From assembly GCA_963621245.1 (NCBI GenBank), contig CAVFCW010000009.1, positions 13,319-77,318 of the forward strand: 64,000 nt of DNA, in the 5' to 3' direction. The position numbers were made by a program, and so were the translations under genes. The notes beneath the pieces are model-generated. The model had not been told where the DNA came from. It searched no databases and worked only from the letters and a program-made list of their open reading frames with translations. Source of the DNA: SIG603 sp963621245. Its GTDB lineage: Bacteria; Bacillota; Clostridia; Oscillospirales; Acutalibacteraceae. Shown here in pieces: positions 33,857-43,003 of this stretch; within the stretch, counting starts at the first letter, position 1, and the number at the start of each line of letters is the position of its first letter.

Positions 33857-34549
33857 TCAGATAAACTTTGATGCAACAATCTTAATTCCAGGACCCATTG
33901 TTGTGCTTACTGCGCAAGAACGAACATACTGGCCCTTTGCTGCTGCCGGCTTAGCCTTAACGATAGCATCGAGAAGGACGTCAAAGTTCTCCTGGAGCTT
34001 CTGAGCACCGAAGGACTTCTTGCCGATAACGCAGTGGATGATGTTGGATCTGTCGAGTCTGTACTCGATCTTACCGGCTTTAGCCTCCTGAATAGCCTTA
34101 GCGATGTCAGGGGAAACAGTACCGGCCTTCGGGTTCGGCATGAGTCCGCGGGGTCCGAGGATTCTACCGAGACGGCCAACCTGGCCCATCATGTCGGGAG
34201 TTGTGATGAGGACGTCGAAGTCGAGCCAGTTCTCTGACTGAATCTTCTGAACCATGTCTGCGCCGCCGACGAAATCAGCACCTGCAGCCTTAGCAGCCTC
34301 AATCTTCTCATCCTTGCAGATAGCGAGAACGCGAACGTTCTTACCTGTTCCGTTAGGAAGTACGATAGCACCACGAACCATCTGGTCAGCGTGACGACCA
34401 TCAACACCAAGCTTTACGTGAACCTCAACGGTCTCATCAAACTTGGCAGTACCTGTCTTAACAGCGAGCTCAAGAGCCTCAGCAACTTCATACTGCTTGT
34501 TGCGCTCGATAAGCTTAGCTGCATCAGTATATTTCTTACCGTGTTTCAT
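33857..34549 (-). CDS. rplA: 50S ribosomal protein L1
   Basis: 230 aa. Typical L1 with KLGVDGRHADQMVRGAIVLPNGTGK, GRILGPRGLMPNPKAGTV and the final TMGPGIKI. Binds 23S rRNA at the L1 stalk and in many bacteria represses its own operon. GGAGG lies before the ATG. Follows rplK after 59 bases. Confidence 0.98.
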   Translation of the reverse strand: MKHGKKYTDAAKLIERNKQYEVAEALELAVKTGTAKFDETVEVHVKLGVDGRHADQMVRGAIVLPNGTGKNVRVLAICKDEKIEAAKAAGADFVGGADMVQKIQSENWLDFDVLITTPDMMGQVGRLGRILGPRGLMPNPKAGTVSPDIAKAIQEAKAGKIEYRLDRSNIIHCVIGKKSFGAQKLQENFDVLLDAIVKAKPAAAKGQYVRSCAVSTTMGPGIKIVASKFI

Positions 34550-34608
34550 TATCTTTCCTCCATAGAGTGGTAAATATCGGGAGTTTTCCCTCCCACCCGG
34601 GTATAATT

Positions 34609-35034
34609 TTAGTCTACGACCTCAATACCCATGCTGCGTGCTGTTCCTGCGATCATGCTCATAGCACTCTCGAGAGAAGAAGCATTAAGATCGGGCATTT
34701 TATGCTCGGCGATCTGCTGAACCTGTGCTTTTGTGATCTTAGCGACCTTCTGCTTGTTCGGAACGCCGGATCCGCTCTGGATGTTGCAAGCCTTCTTGAT
34801 AAGAACTGCAGCCGGCGGAGTCTTTGTGATAAATGTAAATGAACGGTCTGCATAAACCGTGATAACGACCGGAATGATCATTCCGACTTCGTTCTTTGTG
34901 CGCTCGTTAAATTCCTTTGTGAACGCCATGATATTAACACCGTGCTGACCGAGAGCCGGTCCAACAGGTGGTGCCGGGGTAGCTTTACCGGCAGGTATCT
35001 GGAGCTTAATGTAACCAGTAACCTTCTGAGCCAT
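34609..35034 (-). CDS. rplK: 50S ribosomal protein L11
   Basis: 141 aa, start ATG 35034 (GGAGGTG upstream; the frame is open 31 codons further but that is leader). KLQIPAGKATPAPPVGPALG is the L11 signature and GTARSMGIEVVD the end. Forms the GTPase-associated centre with 23S rRNA. Confidence 0.98.
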   Translation of the reverse strand: MAQKVTGYIKLQIPAGKATPAPPVGPALGQHGVNIMAFTKEFNERTKNEVGMIIPVVITVYADRSFTFITKTPPAAVLIKKACNIQSGSGVPNKQKVAKITKAQVQQIAEHKMPDLNASSLESAMSMIAGTARSMGIEVVD

Positions 35035-35150
35035 TTTGTGCACCTCCAAATTGTGGTAGATGGCGGCAGTACCTTGATAAAATTTGTACAGCCTCCCACA
35101 GGGAACTTTAAAGTCCCCGCTAAACAAAACCTTTGGCCTTGTTTTTTACC

Positions 35151-35696
35151 TTAAAAATTTGCCAGCTGAGCCTGACTCATCTCAAGCTCGACCGGAGTCT
35201 CACGTCCAAACATCGAAACGATAACCGTCATTCTCGACTCCTCGACATTTATGCTGTCGATTGTTCCGATATATCCATCAAATGGACCGCCGGTGATTTG
35301 GACTGTGTCACCGACATTGAATGATACTTCAACAGTTTTGGATTCAACACCGAGTCTTGCGACCTCCTCATCTGAGAGAGGTATCGGCTCAGTAGCTGTA
35401 CCGACAAAACCCGTGCATCCGCGAATATTTCTCACGGCATACCAGGACTCATTTGGAACCTTTCCCTCATCCGTTACCGTCATCTTTACCATGACGTAGC
35501 CGGGGAAAGTTTTCCTCTCAACCAACTTCTCGACACCTTTATCATTAATCTCGGAGACTAATTCGGTCGGAATGGTGATGTCCTTGATAAGATCCTGCAT
35601 CTGTCGATTTTCAACTGTTTTCTTCAGACTATCCGCGACTTTGTTCTCATAGCCCGAATAAGTGTGAACGATAAACCACTTTGCCTGATCCGGCAT
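35151..35696 (-). CDS. nusG: Transcription termination/antitermination factor NusG
   Basis: 181 aa. NGN domain (KWFIVHTYSGYENKVADSL; FPGYVMVKM) at about 5-115 and a C-terminal KOW domain (FNVGDTVQITGGPFDGYIGTI) at about 125-180. Binds RNA polymerase and couples transcription to translation or Rho. Lies between secE and rplK as in most bacteria. Confidence 0.98.
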   Translation of the reverse strand: MPDQAKWFIVHTYSGYENKVADSLKKTVENRQMQDLIKDITIPTELVSEINDKGVEKLVERKTFPGYVMVKMTVTDEGKVPNESWYAVRNIRGCTGFVGTATEPIPLSDEEVARLGVESKTVEVSFNVGDTVQITGGPFDGYIGTIDSINVEESRMTVIVSMFGRETPVELEMSQAQLANF

Positions 35697-35732
35697 TTGT
35701 ATCCCTCCGCTTCGTTAATTTGCCCTCAGGGC

Positions 35733-35975
35733 TTAACCTGCGACATTCATCACAAGGCCCAGAAGCTTCATAAAGACTGTGTCAAGAGCAAAAACACAAA
35801 CTCCGAGAACGAGTATTGTGACAATGACAACGCCCATGTTCTTGAAGCACTGCTGTGGTGTCGGCCAAACTATCTTCTTGACCTCGCCCTTGCAGTCACG
35901 GAAAAACTTACCGAGTCTCTTGAAGAAAAATACGAAAGCATTAGGCTTCTTCTTAGCATCCTTAGCTTCAGCCAT
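35733..35975 (-). CDS. secE: Preprotein translocase subunit SecE
   Basis: 80 aa with a charged N-terminus, the RLGKFFRDCKGEVKKIVWPT amphipathic motif and one membrane helix (about 50-73). GCGGAGGTA precedes the ATG. Confidence 0.96.
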   Translation of the reverse strand: MAEAKDAKKKPNAFVFFFKRLGKFFRDCKGEVKKIVWPTPQQCFKNMGVVIVTILVLGVCVFALDTVFMKLLGLVMNVAG

Positions 35976-35990
35976 TTTACGTACCTCCGC

Positions 35991-36140
35991 TTACTTTGTC
36001 TCTCTGTGGAGAGTGTGCTTTCTGCAGAATCTGCAGTACTTGTTCATCTCAAGTCTGTCAGGATCATTCTTCTTGTTCTTCTTGGTGTTGTAGTTGCGCT
36101 GTTTGCATTCTGTGCAAGCTAAAACAATTTTGTTTCTCAT
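35991..36140 (-). CDS. rpmG: 50S ribosomal protein L33
   Basis: 49 aa. MRNKIVLACTECKQRNYNT then NDPDRLEMNKYCRFCRKHTLH; the CxxC ... CxxC pairs show the zinc-binding (C+) form. CGGAGGTG lies just before the ATG. First gene of the rpmG-secE-nusG-rplKA run, 15 bases before secE. Confidence 0.97.
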   Translation of the reverse strand: MRNKIVLACTECKQRNYNTKKNKKNDPDRLEMNKYCRFCRKHTLHRETK

Positions 36141-36234
36141 AACGGCACCTCCGTTTTACGGAATAAATTTGGGTTTTCCCCAGCCTCCCTCTGAGAAGGG
36201 CACAAAAAAAAGAACCCCTATCCGAGGTAACACG

Positions 36235-36264
36235 ATTATATCATAACGCGTGCTTTTTTGTCAA
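36235..36264 (-). promoter_or_regulatory. Promoter of rpmG-secE-nusG-rplK-rplA
   Basis: Minus strand consensus TTGACA, 18-base spacer, consensus TATAAT with TG one base before it (extended -10). Very strong, as expected for ribosomal genes. The leader to rpmG is about 90 bases and includes a run of eight T. Confidence 0.85.
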
Positions 36265-36352
36265 GCGGAAAGGGATTCTTTGGTTAAAATTCTATTTATT
36301 TGGCTTTAGACTGCGATTTTTTGATTTTTTTCACAAAAACCCGGCGTCAAAA

Positions 36353-37156
36353 TCAAAGATGTGAAGCGTCATCGAGAGCTCTTGCGGCAAATTTCTTCTG
36401 TTTCTTCACCTTTTCGGGCTTTATATCCTTGCCGATAAGCTTTCTCGAGCACTTGTAAACCTTAGCAAGCTCCGGTGGAAAATCTTCGCTGAGTTTTGCG
36501 ATTACAGCCTCGTCGGAGATATTGTTGAGAACGCCCGCCGTGATTACAGCCTTGAGGTCGTTGTCGCCCTGAACGTACATCTCGCCGATTAAGGTCTTAA
36601 CCTTCTTGAGGGCGTCCGAGTTCGGCTTGTCTGTAGCAAGCTTTGCGATTTTCGGTGCTACAAAGTCCTTTGCGATAACGGTTGTTCTCACCTGACCGTA
36701 AGTGATTTTCTCACGGTTGAGCTTCTCTTTAAGCTCCGGAAAAACACCCACGAGTCTGTTATAGAAGAACATAGCGTCGATAACTCTCTCGTCGTCGCCC
36801 TTTTTCTTCTTTTTCTTTGCGGTCTGAACGGCAGCCTTTCTCTTGGAACCGGCTACAACATCTACAAAGTCGTTGGCGATGCTCTGAGCGTCAGCGTTTG
36901 TTCCCTCGTTCTTGTCAAAAAGCCAAGTTGAAAGCTGTTTCCAGTCGTGAGCGTAGTCGCCTGACTCGGAGTAAGCGTTTGAGCGAAGCAGGAAAACCTG
37001 CTTTTCGCTGTCGTAAACTACCTGATAAGCCACCTCGTCGGTGTGATAGAGATAAGCCTCGCCGAGCTTGTCCTCCATGGACTCAGGTCCCTTAAAGCCC
37101 TGAGCGGAAAGCTCTTCTGTCAGAGCTGCGAGTATAATTTTAAATGCGTTTTCCAT
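36353..37156 (-). CDS. Conserved-looking cytoplasmic protein of unknown function
   Basis: 267 aa, no signal peptide or membrane segment. Two parts joined by a Lys-run (AKKKKKKGDDE, about 113-123): an N-terminal alpha/beta part (about 1-105; EAYLYHTDEVAYQVVYDSEKQVFLLRS) and a helical C-terminal part (about 125-240), ending in a Lys-rich tail. AAGGATG precedes the ATG at good spacing. Flanked by the ribosomal promoter and the foldase gene. I do not recognise a family and assign no function. Confidence 0.75.
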   Translation of the reverse strand: MENAFKIILAALTEELSAQGFKGPESMEDKLGEAYLYHTDEVAYQVVYDSEKQVFLLRSNAYSESGDYAHDWKQLSTWLFDKNEGTNADAQSIANDFVDVVAGSKRKAAVQTAKKKKKKGDDERVIDAMFFYNRLVGVFPELKEKLNREKITYGQVRTTVIAKDFVAPKIAKLATDKPNSDALKKVKTLIGEMYVQGDNDLKAVITAGVLNNISDEAVIAKLSEDFPPELAKVYKCSRKLIGKDIKPEKVKKQKKFAARALDDASHL

Positions 37157-37237
37157 GTATTTATCATCCTTGCTTAGATTTTTATGTGAAACAGATTAAG
37201 TATACCCCAAAAGAGACCTCTTGTCTATACCTTTGTC

Positions 37238-38431
37238 TTAAGCGGTTACGGCATTATCTGTGAGCCAGTTGAGAACCTTGTTCTCGAGAACTACCATCTT
37301 GATGTACGGAAGTCCGTAGCTGTCCTCGTAAGTGGAATAGTCCTCTGTGCTCATGTTCTCGAGGAAGTAAGCCTTCATGTCGTCATCGGAAACAGTGATG
37401 TTCTGCTTCTCTGCAACAGCCTGAAGAGCGAGGAAGTAGCTTGCGCTCTTTGTGTTGCTCTCTTTCTGAGCCTCTTTGAGTGCGTCTGCACTGTCAACGC
37501 CGACATAGCTTGAGAGGAATGTATCAAGAGATACGCCGTAGTTGTTTGCGTAAGTTGTGTAGTAGTTCATCATATTTCTTTCCTGAACCTGAAGAACAGC
37601 GTCGGGAAGATTATCAACAGTAACATTCTCGGAGAACCAGTTCTGAACGTAAGTCTGCTTCTTGGAGTTCTCCATTGTAGCCTTAACACCCGCCTTCATC
37701 TCGTCAACGGTGTTCCAGCCGTAAGACTCGGAGAGGTTTTCCTTTACGAGATCGTCTGTAATCTCGACATCGTTTGTCTCTATGATGTAGTTGATTGTTG
37801 TGACGAAAACAGCGTCCTTGTTTGCAAGCTCGATTGTGTTGCCGTCTGCGTCTGTTGAATCGGAATATCCGTCAGGGAATGTGACCTCAACGTTAATTGT
37901 CTCGCCCGGCTTGTGTCCGACGAGCTGATCGAGGAAATCGTCGATATACTGAGTTGTGCCGATTGTTACGTCTGTGCCGGAACCGTTAGTTGTTCCGCCT
38001 GTAAACTCAACTCCGTCAACACTGCCAACGTAGTCGATATTAACGGTGTCGCCGTCCTTAACTTCTCTGTCCTTTACATAGCTTTCCTCGGTAGCGACAT
38101 TTGCGAGATAGTTCTCTTTGATCTCGCTGTTAACGTCGTCATCGGAAACCTCGTACTCGGAAGCGGCAACGCTTATCTTGTCGTAGCTGTCGGGAAGAGT
38201 TACATAGTCGGAAGCGACAATTCCGTCATAGTAGCCGTTATCGTCGATGCCCTCGCTGTAATCCTCAAGAGCAGTATAAGTTGTTGATGAAGAGCTCTCA
38301 TCGCTTGCGCTTGACTCTGTGCTTGACTCGGAGCTTGACGATGTATCATCGGATGCCGAGTAGGCAGCCATGCTCAAACACATTGAAGCGGCAGCCAAAA
38401 CGGCAAGTACTTTTTTCAAATTTTTAGACAT
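37238..38431 (-). CDS. Exported trigger-factor-like FKBP peptidyl-prolyl isomerase
   Basis: 397 aa. Signal peptide (KKVLAVLAAASMCLSMAA) followed by a Ser/Glu-rich linker (about 30-50). Central FKBP domain (about 120-215; VKDGDTVNIDYVGSVDGVEFTGG, VGHKPGETINVEVTFPDGY) and a helical C-terminal trigger-factor-like region (about 220-397). No ribosome-binding N-domain, so it is an extracytoplasmic foldase, comparable in role to PrsA. The expected lipobox ends in MAA-Tyr-Ser (codon TAC) where homologues normally have Cys. AAAGGAAAATCACA precedes the ATG; own promoter at 38499. Confidence 0.85.
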   Translation of the reverse strand: MSKNLKKVLAVLAAASMCLSMAAYSASDDTSSSSESSTESSASDESSSSTTYTALEDYSEGIDDNGYYDGIVASDYVTLPDSYDKISVAASEYEVSDDDVNSEIKENYLANVATEESYVKDREVKDGDTVNIDYVGSVDGVEFTGGTTNGSGTDVTIGTTQYIDDFLDQLVGHKPGETINVEVTFPDGYSDSTDADGNTIELANKDAVFVTTINYIIETNDVEITDDLVKENLSESYGWNTVDEMKAGVKATMENSKKQTYVQNWFSENVTVDNLPDAVLQVQERNMMNYYTTYANNYGVSLDTFLSSYVGVDSADALKEAQKESNTKSASYFLALQAVAEKQNITVSDDDMKAYFLENMSTEDYSTYEDSYGLPYIKMVVLENKVLNWLTDNAVTA

Positions 38432-38498
38432 TGTGATTTTCCTTTCGATTTCATAAATTCTTCAAAAGATTTTCTGCGGTCATTAACCACGCCATTAG

Positions 38499-38527
38499 AT
38501 TATACCAATCCTCATTTGACAATTCAA
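38499..38527 (-). promoter_or_regulatory. Promoter of the exported foldase gene
   Basis: Minus strand TTGAAT, 17-base spacer, TATAAT with TG one base upstream, about 65 bases before the ATG. Confidence 0.65.
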
Positions 38528-38589
38528 GACGAAAACCTTTAAAAGACCGCTTCAAAAATGAACTTTGCGTAAACTTTTTGTAAAAACAA

Positions 38590-38622
38590 AAAATCCCGAA
38601 AGCTCAATGCCTTCGGGATTTT
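38590..38622 (-). terminator. Terminator of tRNA-Leu
   Basis: AAAATCCCGAA / TTCGGGATTTT, 11-bp stem, beginning two bases after the tRNA 3' end and followed by TTGTTTTTAC on the minus strand. Confidence 0.88.
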
Positions 38623-38624
38623 CG

Positions 38625-38708
38625 TGGTGCGCGAGACGGGACTTGAACCCGTACGTCGTAGACACACGCACCTCAAACGTGCCTGTCTGCCAATTCCAGC
38701 ACTCGCGC
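38625..38708 (-). tRNA. tRNA-Leu (anticodon GAG)
   Basis: 84 bases with encoded CCA. Acceptor GCGCGAG / CTCGCGC, D arm TGGAATTGGCAGACA, anticodon stem CACGT / GCGTG with loop TTGAGGT (anticodon GAG), a long variable arm typical of class II tRNA, and T arm ACGGGTTCAAGTCCCGT. Confidence 0.95.
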
Positions 38709-38835
38709 ATATTAAGTTTTGTTTTGTGATTTACATTTTCGTGTTCGTCACTCAACGATATTTATTATACTCACTTCAAACTCATTTGTCAATACTTTTT
38801 TAAATTTTTTTTATTTTTTTCAAAAGCTTCTCAAA

Positions 38836-40182
38836 TCAGTTCAAATAAGCATTTCGAAACAGCACCAAATCGGAAGTATCCAAGCTCTCGTCGCCGTTCA
38901 TATCGCCGGCCAAAATCTGAGCCTCATTTAATTCCGAACTGCCGATTAGATACTCCTCAAGGAGATACAAATCCTCGGTATTAACTGTTCCGCTGTTATT
39001 TATATCACCTTTTACGCAAATTGTCAAGCTTTTTTCTTCAAGGGAAATTATCATTCCCGTTTTCACCTTGCCGCTTGTCACTTTTTTGCCGTCAAAATAA
39101 ATCTCCGCGCCCGATTCGCTTATAAGAGAAGACACATTCTCCCCCGCCTCAAGCATAAGAAATCCGCCGTTAATATTCCAAGACTCTGGAAAATCTTTTT
39201 TCGTCTCGCTCTGTTCGTTTCTCACCGAGAAAGTATCGAACGGATAGTAAGAGACCTTTGAGCCGCTTATCGTGACTGCGCCGTTCTTGCCGACAGCAAA
39301 AATATTTTCATTAAGCGTGTAGCGAATATCAGCCTCGCCGTTTTTATCCACGTGTATTGCCGTTCTGCTTGCAGCCGCACCGACAACACCGCCGTTTCCG
39401 TCGGAAATAAAATTGATCGCTTTTCTGCTTCCGGCAGACGACTCATAATCCGTCACGGAACCGACTTTGCAAACGGCACGATTTTCTTCGAGTGAAAATA
39501 AATTTCCGCCCGCATCTATATAAGTCCCCGCACTGAGCATAAGCGTGGGGATATTCTGAACGTCAAATTCTCTTTCAAGCTTAAGTGCAGAGCCGGAAAC
39601 GCCGTAACGCATAAGCTTGTTTTCGGCATAGACAAAGACTTTCTCACCGTATGTGAGGACGCACTTTATCCTGTCGGAAAAATCAAGAGTCTCATTCACG
39701 CTGTTTGAAAAGCTTATTTTAAGCGTGCACGGTGAATTCATATCGGTGAAATAAACGTTTCCGTCCACGTCTGCGGTAATTTGATTTACATCACCGTAAT
39801 TGCCGTCAATGGTTCTTTTGTTGCGCAGAACAAGACTCGACAAATCGCACTCACGCATCAAAATGCCGTTTGTCCCCGAAGAAAAAATATAAAGACTGTT
39901 ATTTCTGAAAACCGCGCTCTTTGCTCCTCTTCCGAGGTTCACGGATTGAATGCCGAGCGTGCCGCCGCTCACTTCAAATTTATAAACCGAACTGTCTGCA
40001 ACAAGATAATTCTCATTGCCTATGCTCTCAAAAGCATAAACATTTCCCTTTGAGTTGTCAAAAAGCTCAAAGCCCGTTCCGTCAAATGCGTTTTTTGTCT
40101 CTGCCGAAGCACTAACAGTCGGCACAAAAACGAAAAAGAGCGCCAAAACAAAAAGTATCGAGACAAACCGAGACTTTTTCAT
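38836..40182 (-). CDS. Secreted protein with C-terminal type I dockerin
   Basis: 448 aa from ATG 40182 (GTGAG upstream; the ATG at 40200 is possible). Signal peptide ends VSASA. Residues about 30-340 are short beta-strand repeats with no recognised enzyme motif, propeller-like (NVYAFESIGNENYLVADSS, GNVYFTDMNSPCTLKI). Residues 392-448 are a dockerin: two calcium loops, DINNSGTVNTED and DMNGDESLDTSD, each followed by a helix. Dockerins bind cohesins of a cellulosome-like scaffold; no cohesin gene is in the window. It is 35 bases downstream of the ROK gene. Confidence 0.87.
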   Translation of the reverse strand: MKKSRFVSILFVLALFFVFVPTVSASAETKNAFDGTGFELFDNSKGNVYAFESIGNENYLVADSSVYKFEVSGGTLGIQSVNLGRGAKSAVFRNNSLYIFSSGTNGILMRECDLSSLVLRNKRTIDGNYGDVNQITADVDGNVYFTDMNSPCTLKISFSNSVNETLDFSDRIKCVLTYGEKVFVYAENKLMRYGVSGSALKLEREFDVQNIPTLMLSAGTYIDAGGNLFSLEENRAVCKVGSVTDYESSAGSRKAINFISDGNGGVVGAAASRTAIHVDKNGEADIRYTLNENIFAVGKNGAVTISGSKVSYYPFDTFSVRNEQSETKKDFPESWNINGGFLMLEAGENVSSLISESGAEIYFDGKKVTSGKVKTGMIISLEEKSLTICVKGDINNSGTVNTEDLYLLEEYLIGSSELNEAQILAGDMNGDESLDTSDLVLFRNAYLN

Positions 40183-40217
40183 GACGCTCACTTCTTTCAT
40201 TCAGAATATAATTATGT

Positions 40218-41210
40218 TTATTTCAGTAATTTTCTTGCCGCCTCAAAAAGGCCTGTCATATAATCGTCGTGAATATCGGGAATCACAACGATATCGGGGA
40301 AATGCGCTTTGCCGACAAGCTTTGCCACGTCACTTTTCAAAAGCTCGAGGTTAATTTCGTTTGTTGCCGTTCCTCTCACGTAAACAACGTCAACACCGAG
40401 AAAAACGGTGCTGATAAAAATAAAATTCCTGAGTTTCGTGTTCGGATGAGCTTTAAGCTGAGTATCATCGACAAGCGAAAATTTCTCGCCCGCAACATTT
40501 CTCGAAAACCTCGACGGGCCGTCAAGAACATCGCCGTTAACGACCACGCCAGCACCGAAAGATCCGCCCTCGGGACGGTATGCAAGCGACATAATATACG
40601 GCTTTTCACGCTTAGAATTGAGATATGTTCCCGCCGAAGTGAAATACATATCGTTTCCGACAATCAGTTTTATGCCGAATTCGTCCTCAAGAAGCGCCTT
40701 AAGGTTAATTCCCTCGAGAGAATCAAAGTCGCAGTGATCAACCACGCCGTTCTCATCTATCGAACCGGGAATTCCCAAAACGGCAAATCGCACCTTTGGA
40801 AATTCCGCAAGCGTACTGCTGAGTATCGTCCTGAGTTGTCCGGCCGCAATGGATCTGCTCGACTTGCAGTCAACTTCCTTGAGAATGTCCCCTTTGAAGT
40901 TGTAAACTCTGAGCCTCACGGCAGGCATATCACCGTTGTTGTCGGCATAAAAGCATATTATGTGCGTGTAGTCGGGGTTTATGCAAAACTGTCTTGCGGG
41001 TCTGCCGCCGCTTGACTCCGCAAGCTCAAGCTCCGTCACGATTCCCATCTCGATAAGCTCTGAGAGCATCGAGGTACATGTGGCAAGAGAGAGCCCCGTT
41101 TTATTCGCTATTTGTTTTTTTGTCAGAATATCCGCTCCCATGAGCGTATCTCTTATCAAGCTTAAATTGAAATCCTTGATTTCTGCCGTATTCTTTGCCT
41201 GAGTGCCCAT
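40218..41210 (-). CDS. ROK-family transcriptional regulator
   Basis: 330 aa. N-terminal winged helix (about 15-75; ADILTKKQIANKTGLSLATCTSMLSELIEMGIV) with the SSGGRPARQF hinge found in NagC/XylR-type ROK proteins. The C-terminal ROK fold (about 80-330) is degenerate: FAVLGIPGSIDENGVV is present, but the DxGGT phosphate loop and the CxCGxxGC zinc motif are not seen, so it should be a regulator without sugar-kinase activity. Its likely target is its own operon with the dockerin gene; the inducer is unknown. Confidence 0.85.
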   Translation of the reverse strand: MGTQAKNTAEIKDFNLSLIRDTLMGADILTKKQIANKTGLSLATCTSMLSELIEMGIVTELELAESSGGRPARQFCINPDYTHIICFYADNNGDMPAVRLRVYNFKGDILKEVDCKSSRSIAAGQLRTILSSTLAEFPKVRFAVLGIPGSIDENGVVDHCDFDSLEGINLKALLEDEFGIKLIVGNDMYFTSAGTYLNSKREKPYIMSLAYRPEGGSFGAGVVVNGDVLDGPSRFSRNVAGEKFSLVDDTQLKAHPNTKLRNFIFISTVFLGVDVVYVRGTATNEINLELLKSDVAKLVGKAHFPDIVVIPDIHDDYMTGLFEAARKLLK

Positions 41211-41366
41211 AAGCCACCGTCTTTTCTAAACAAACACTGTCATACCATTAATTTCAGATAAATATACACCTATATTGCAATTATACAACAGTTTATTTAT
41301 TTTGTCATTATTTTTTGCGGCAAAAATAAATCTTTTTTCACACTAAGGCACTGATTTGTGCAATAG

Positions 41367-42728
41367 TTATGCAACATTTTTCATAAACTTTCTGTAAGCA
41401 ATCCACCACATTACGCCGAGAACCAAACTTGAAACTGCCCAGCTTATCGGGAAGCAGTAATATATCGTCTCGATTGTTCTGTGTGCCGGAAAAACCGTGA
41501 AGAGCCAGAGAAGTCTCAAGCCGCAAATGCAGATTATCATGGTGATGGTAGGCGTCGTGGAAATTCCCATTCCTCTGAGGGAAGCGATGAAAACATCCAT
41601 AATGGCGTTGAGCCAAAGGAAGAACACGACCCAAGTAATTCTGACAAGACCGACCGAAATGACCTGTGCGCTGTCTGCACTTGAAGTGTAAAGACCGAGA
41701 AGCGGCGTGCCAAAGCTCCAAACGATAAATCCGAGCAAGAATGCAACGCCCGCATTCAAAAGCATGGTTATAGCGGTTATCTTCTTTATCGCCTTGTAAT
41801 TTCCGGCACCGATGTTTTGGCTGATAAATGTCATGGTTGCGCTCGAGAATGTCATTCCGACATAGACGAAAGTCTCTATGTTTGAAGCTGCCGAGTTGCC
41901 CGCAACGATTACGGATGAATCGAAAGAATTTATCGACGACTGTACAACGAGGTTTGAGAGTGCAAACATAGCTTGCTGTATTCCGGCGGGGATACCTATT
42001 TTAAGAATATCGATGCTTATCGCTTTATCAAGCTTAAATTTTGAGAAATGAAGCTTTGTTGCGTCTGTCTCCCTGAAAAGCGTGAGAACCACCAAAACGC
42101 TCGAAAGAGCATTGGAAATTGTTGTTGCGAGAGCAACGCCCGCTACGCCCATATGAAACACTATAACTAAAACAAGGTTGAGTATGATATTTAAAATTCC
42201 GCTGACCGAGAGATAATAAACGGGTCTTTTGGTGTCGCCCTTACTTCTGAGAACAGCCGCACCGAAATTATAGACGAGAAAGAAAATCGCACCGCTGAAG
42301 TAAATTCTTAAATAAAGCACGCTTAAATCTATAATGGAACTCGGCGTGCTCATCATCTGAAGAAGCGGCTTTGCGAAAATAAGGCCGATTATCGTGAGGA
42401 TAACTCCGCTGATAAGCGAAAGCATCATCGAGGTGTGAACCGACTTTGAAACGCCCTCGTCGTCCTTAGCACCGAAATACTTTGCGATAACAACATTCGC
42501 TCCCATGGCAAGGCCATTGAACATCGTGACCATGAGAAAGCAAAGCGAACCCGTTGCACCGACAGCCGCCAAAGCATTGTCGCCCGCAAATCTTCCGACA
42601 ACTATCGTGTCAGCCGTATTGAAGCACATCTGCAAAAGCGTGGTTATCATGAGCGGCACGGAAAATTTAATCACGTTTTTAAAAAGGTGGCCGTTCACCA
42701 TATCGATTGAGTGATTGTTTTTCGCCAT
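41367..42728 (-). CDS. MATE family efflux transporter
   Basis: 453 aa with 12 predicted membrane helices in two MatE halves (PLMITTLLQMCFNTADTIVVGRFAG; the second half from about residue 240, GIPAGIQQAMFALSNLVVQ). Couples export of cationic compounds to Na+ or H+. AAGGAGGAAAGAAA before the ATG. It differs from the partial MATE at the left edge. Confidence 0.94.
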   Translation of the reverse strand: MAKNNHSIDMVNGHLFKNVIKFSVPLMITTLLQMCFNTADTIVVGRFAGDNALAAVGATGSLCFLMVTMFNGLAMGANVVIAKYFGAKDDEGVSKSVHTSMMLSLISGVILTIIGLIFAKPLLQMMSTPSSIIDLSVLYLRIYFSGAIFFLVYNFGAAVLRSKGDTKRPVYYLSVSGILNIILNLVLVIVFHMGVAGVALATTISNALSSVLVVLTLFRETDATKLHFSKFKLDKAISIDILKIGIPAGIQQAMFALSNLVVQSSINSFDSSVIVAGNSAASNIETFVYVGMTFSSATMTFISQNIGAGNYKAIKKITAITMLLNAGVAFLLGFIVWSFGTPLLGLYTSSADSAQVISVGLVRITWVVFFLWLNAIMDVFIASLRGMGISTTPTITMIICICGLRLLWLFTVFPAHRTIETIYYCFPISWAVSSLVLGVMWWIAYRKFMKNVA

Positions 42729-42942
42729 TTTCTTTCCTCCTTAATACTCCTAAGTATGAAATAATTTATTCATTAATATATTCTTCAAAAATTCTCCAAG
42801 CGTGTTTGCAATATGATTATATATTGTAAAATTTTTTAGTCAAGCACACGCGTTAAAGTGATAAATTTCCAAATATTTTACTTGGGTTACGGCTATACTT
42901 AATTATCTCAGAGCATATGAGGGGATTATATTTGCAAGAGAA

Positions 42943-42976
42943 AAGCGGGATAAAACCCGAAGATTTTATCCCGCTT
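42943..42976 (-). terminator. Terminator of fba
   Basis: AAGCGGGATAAAA / TTTTATCCCGCTT, perfect 13-bp stem with an eight-base loop, followed by TTCTCTT on the minus strand, 27 bases after the fba stop. Confidence 0.9.
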
Positions 42977-43003
42977 GACGACTTTATTGATTTTTATTGT
43001 CAA

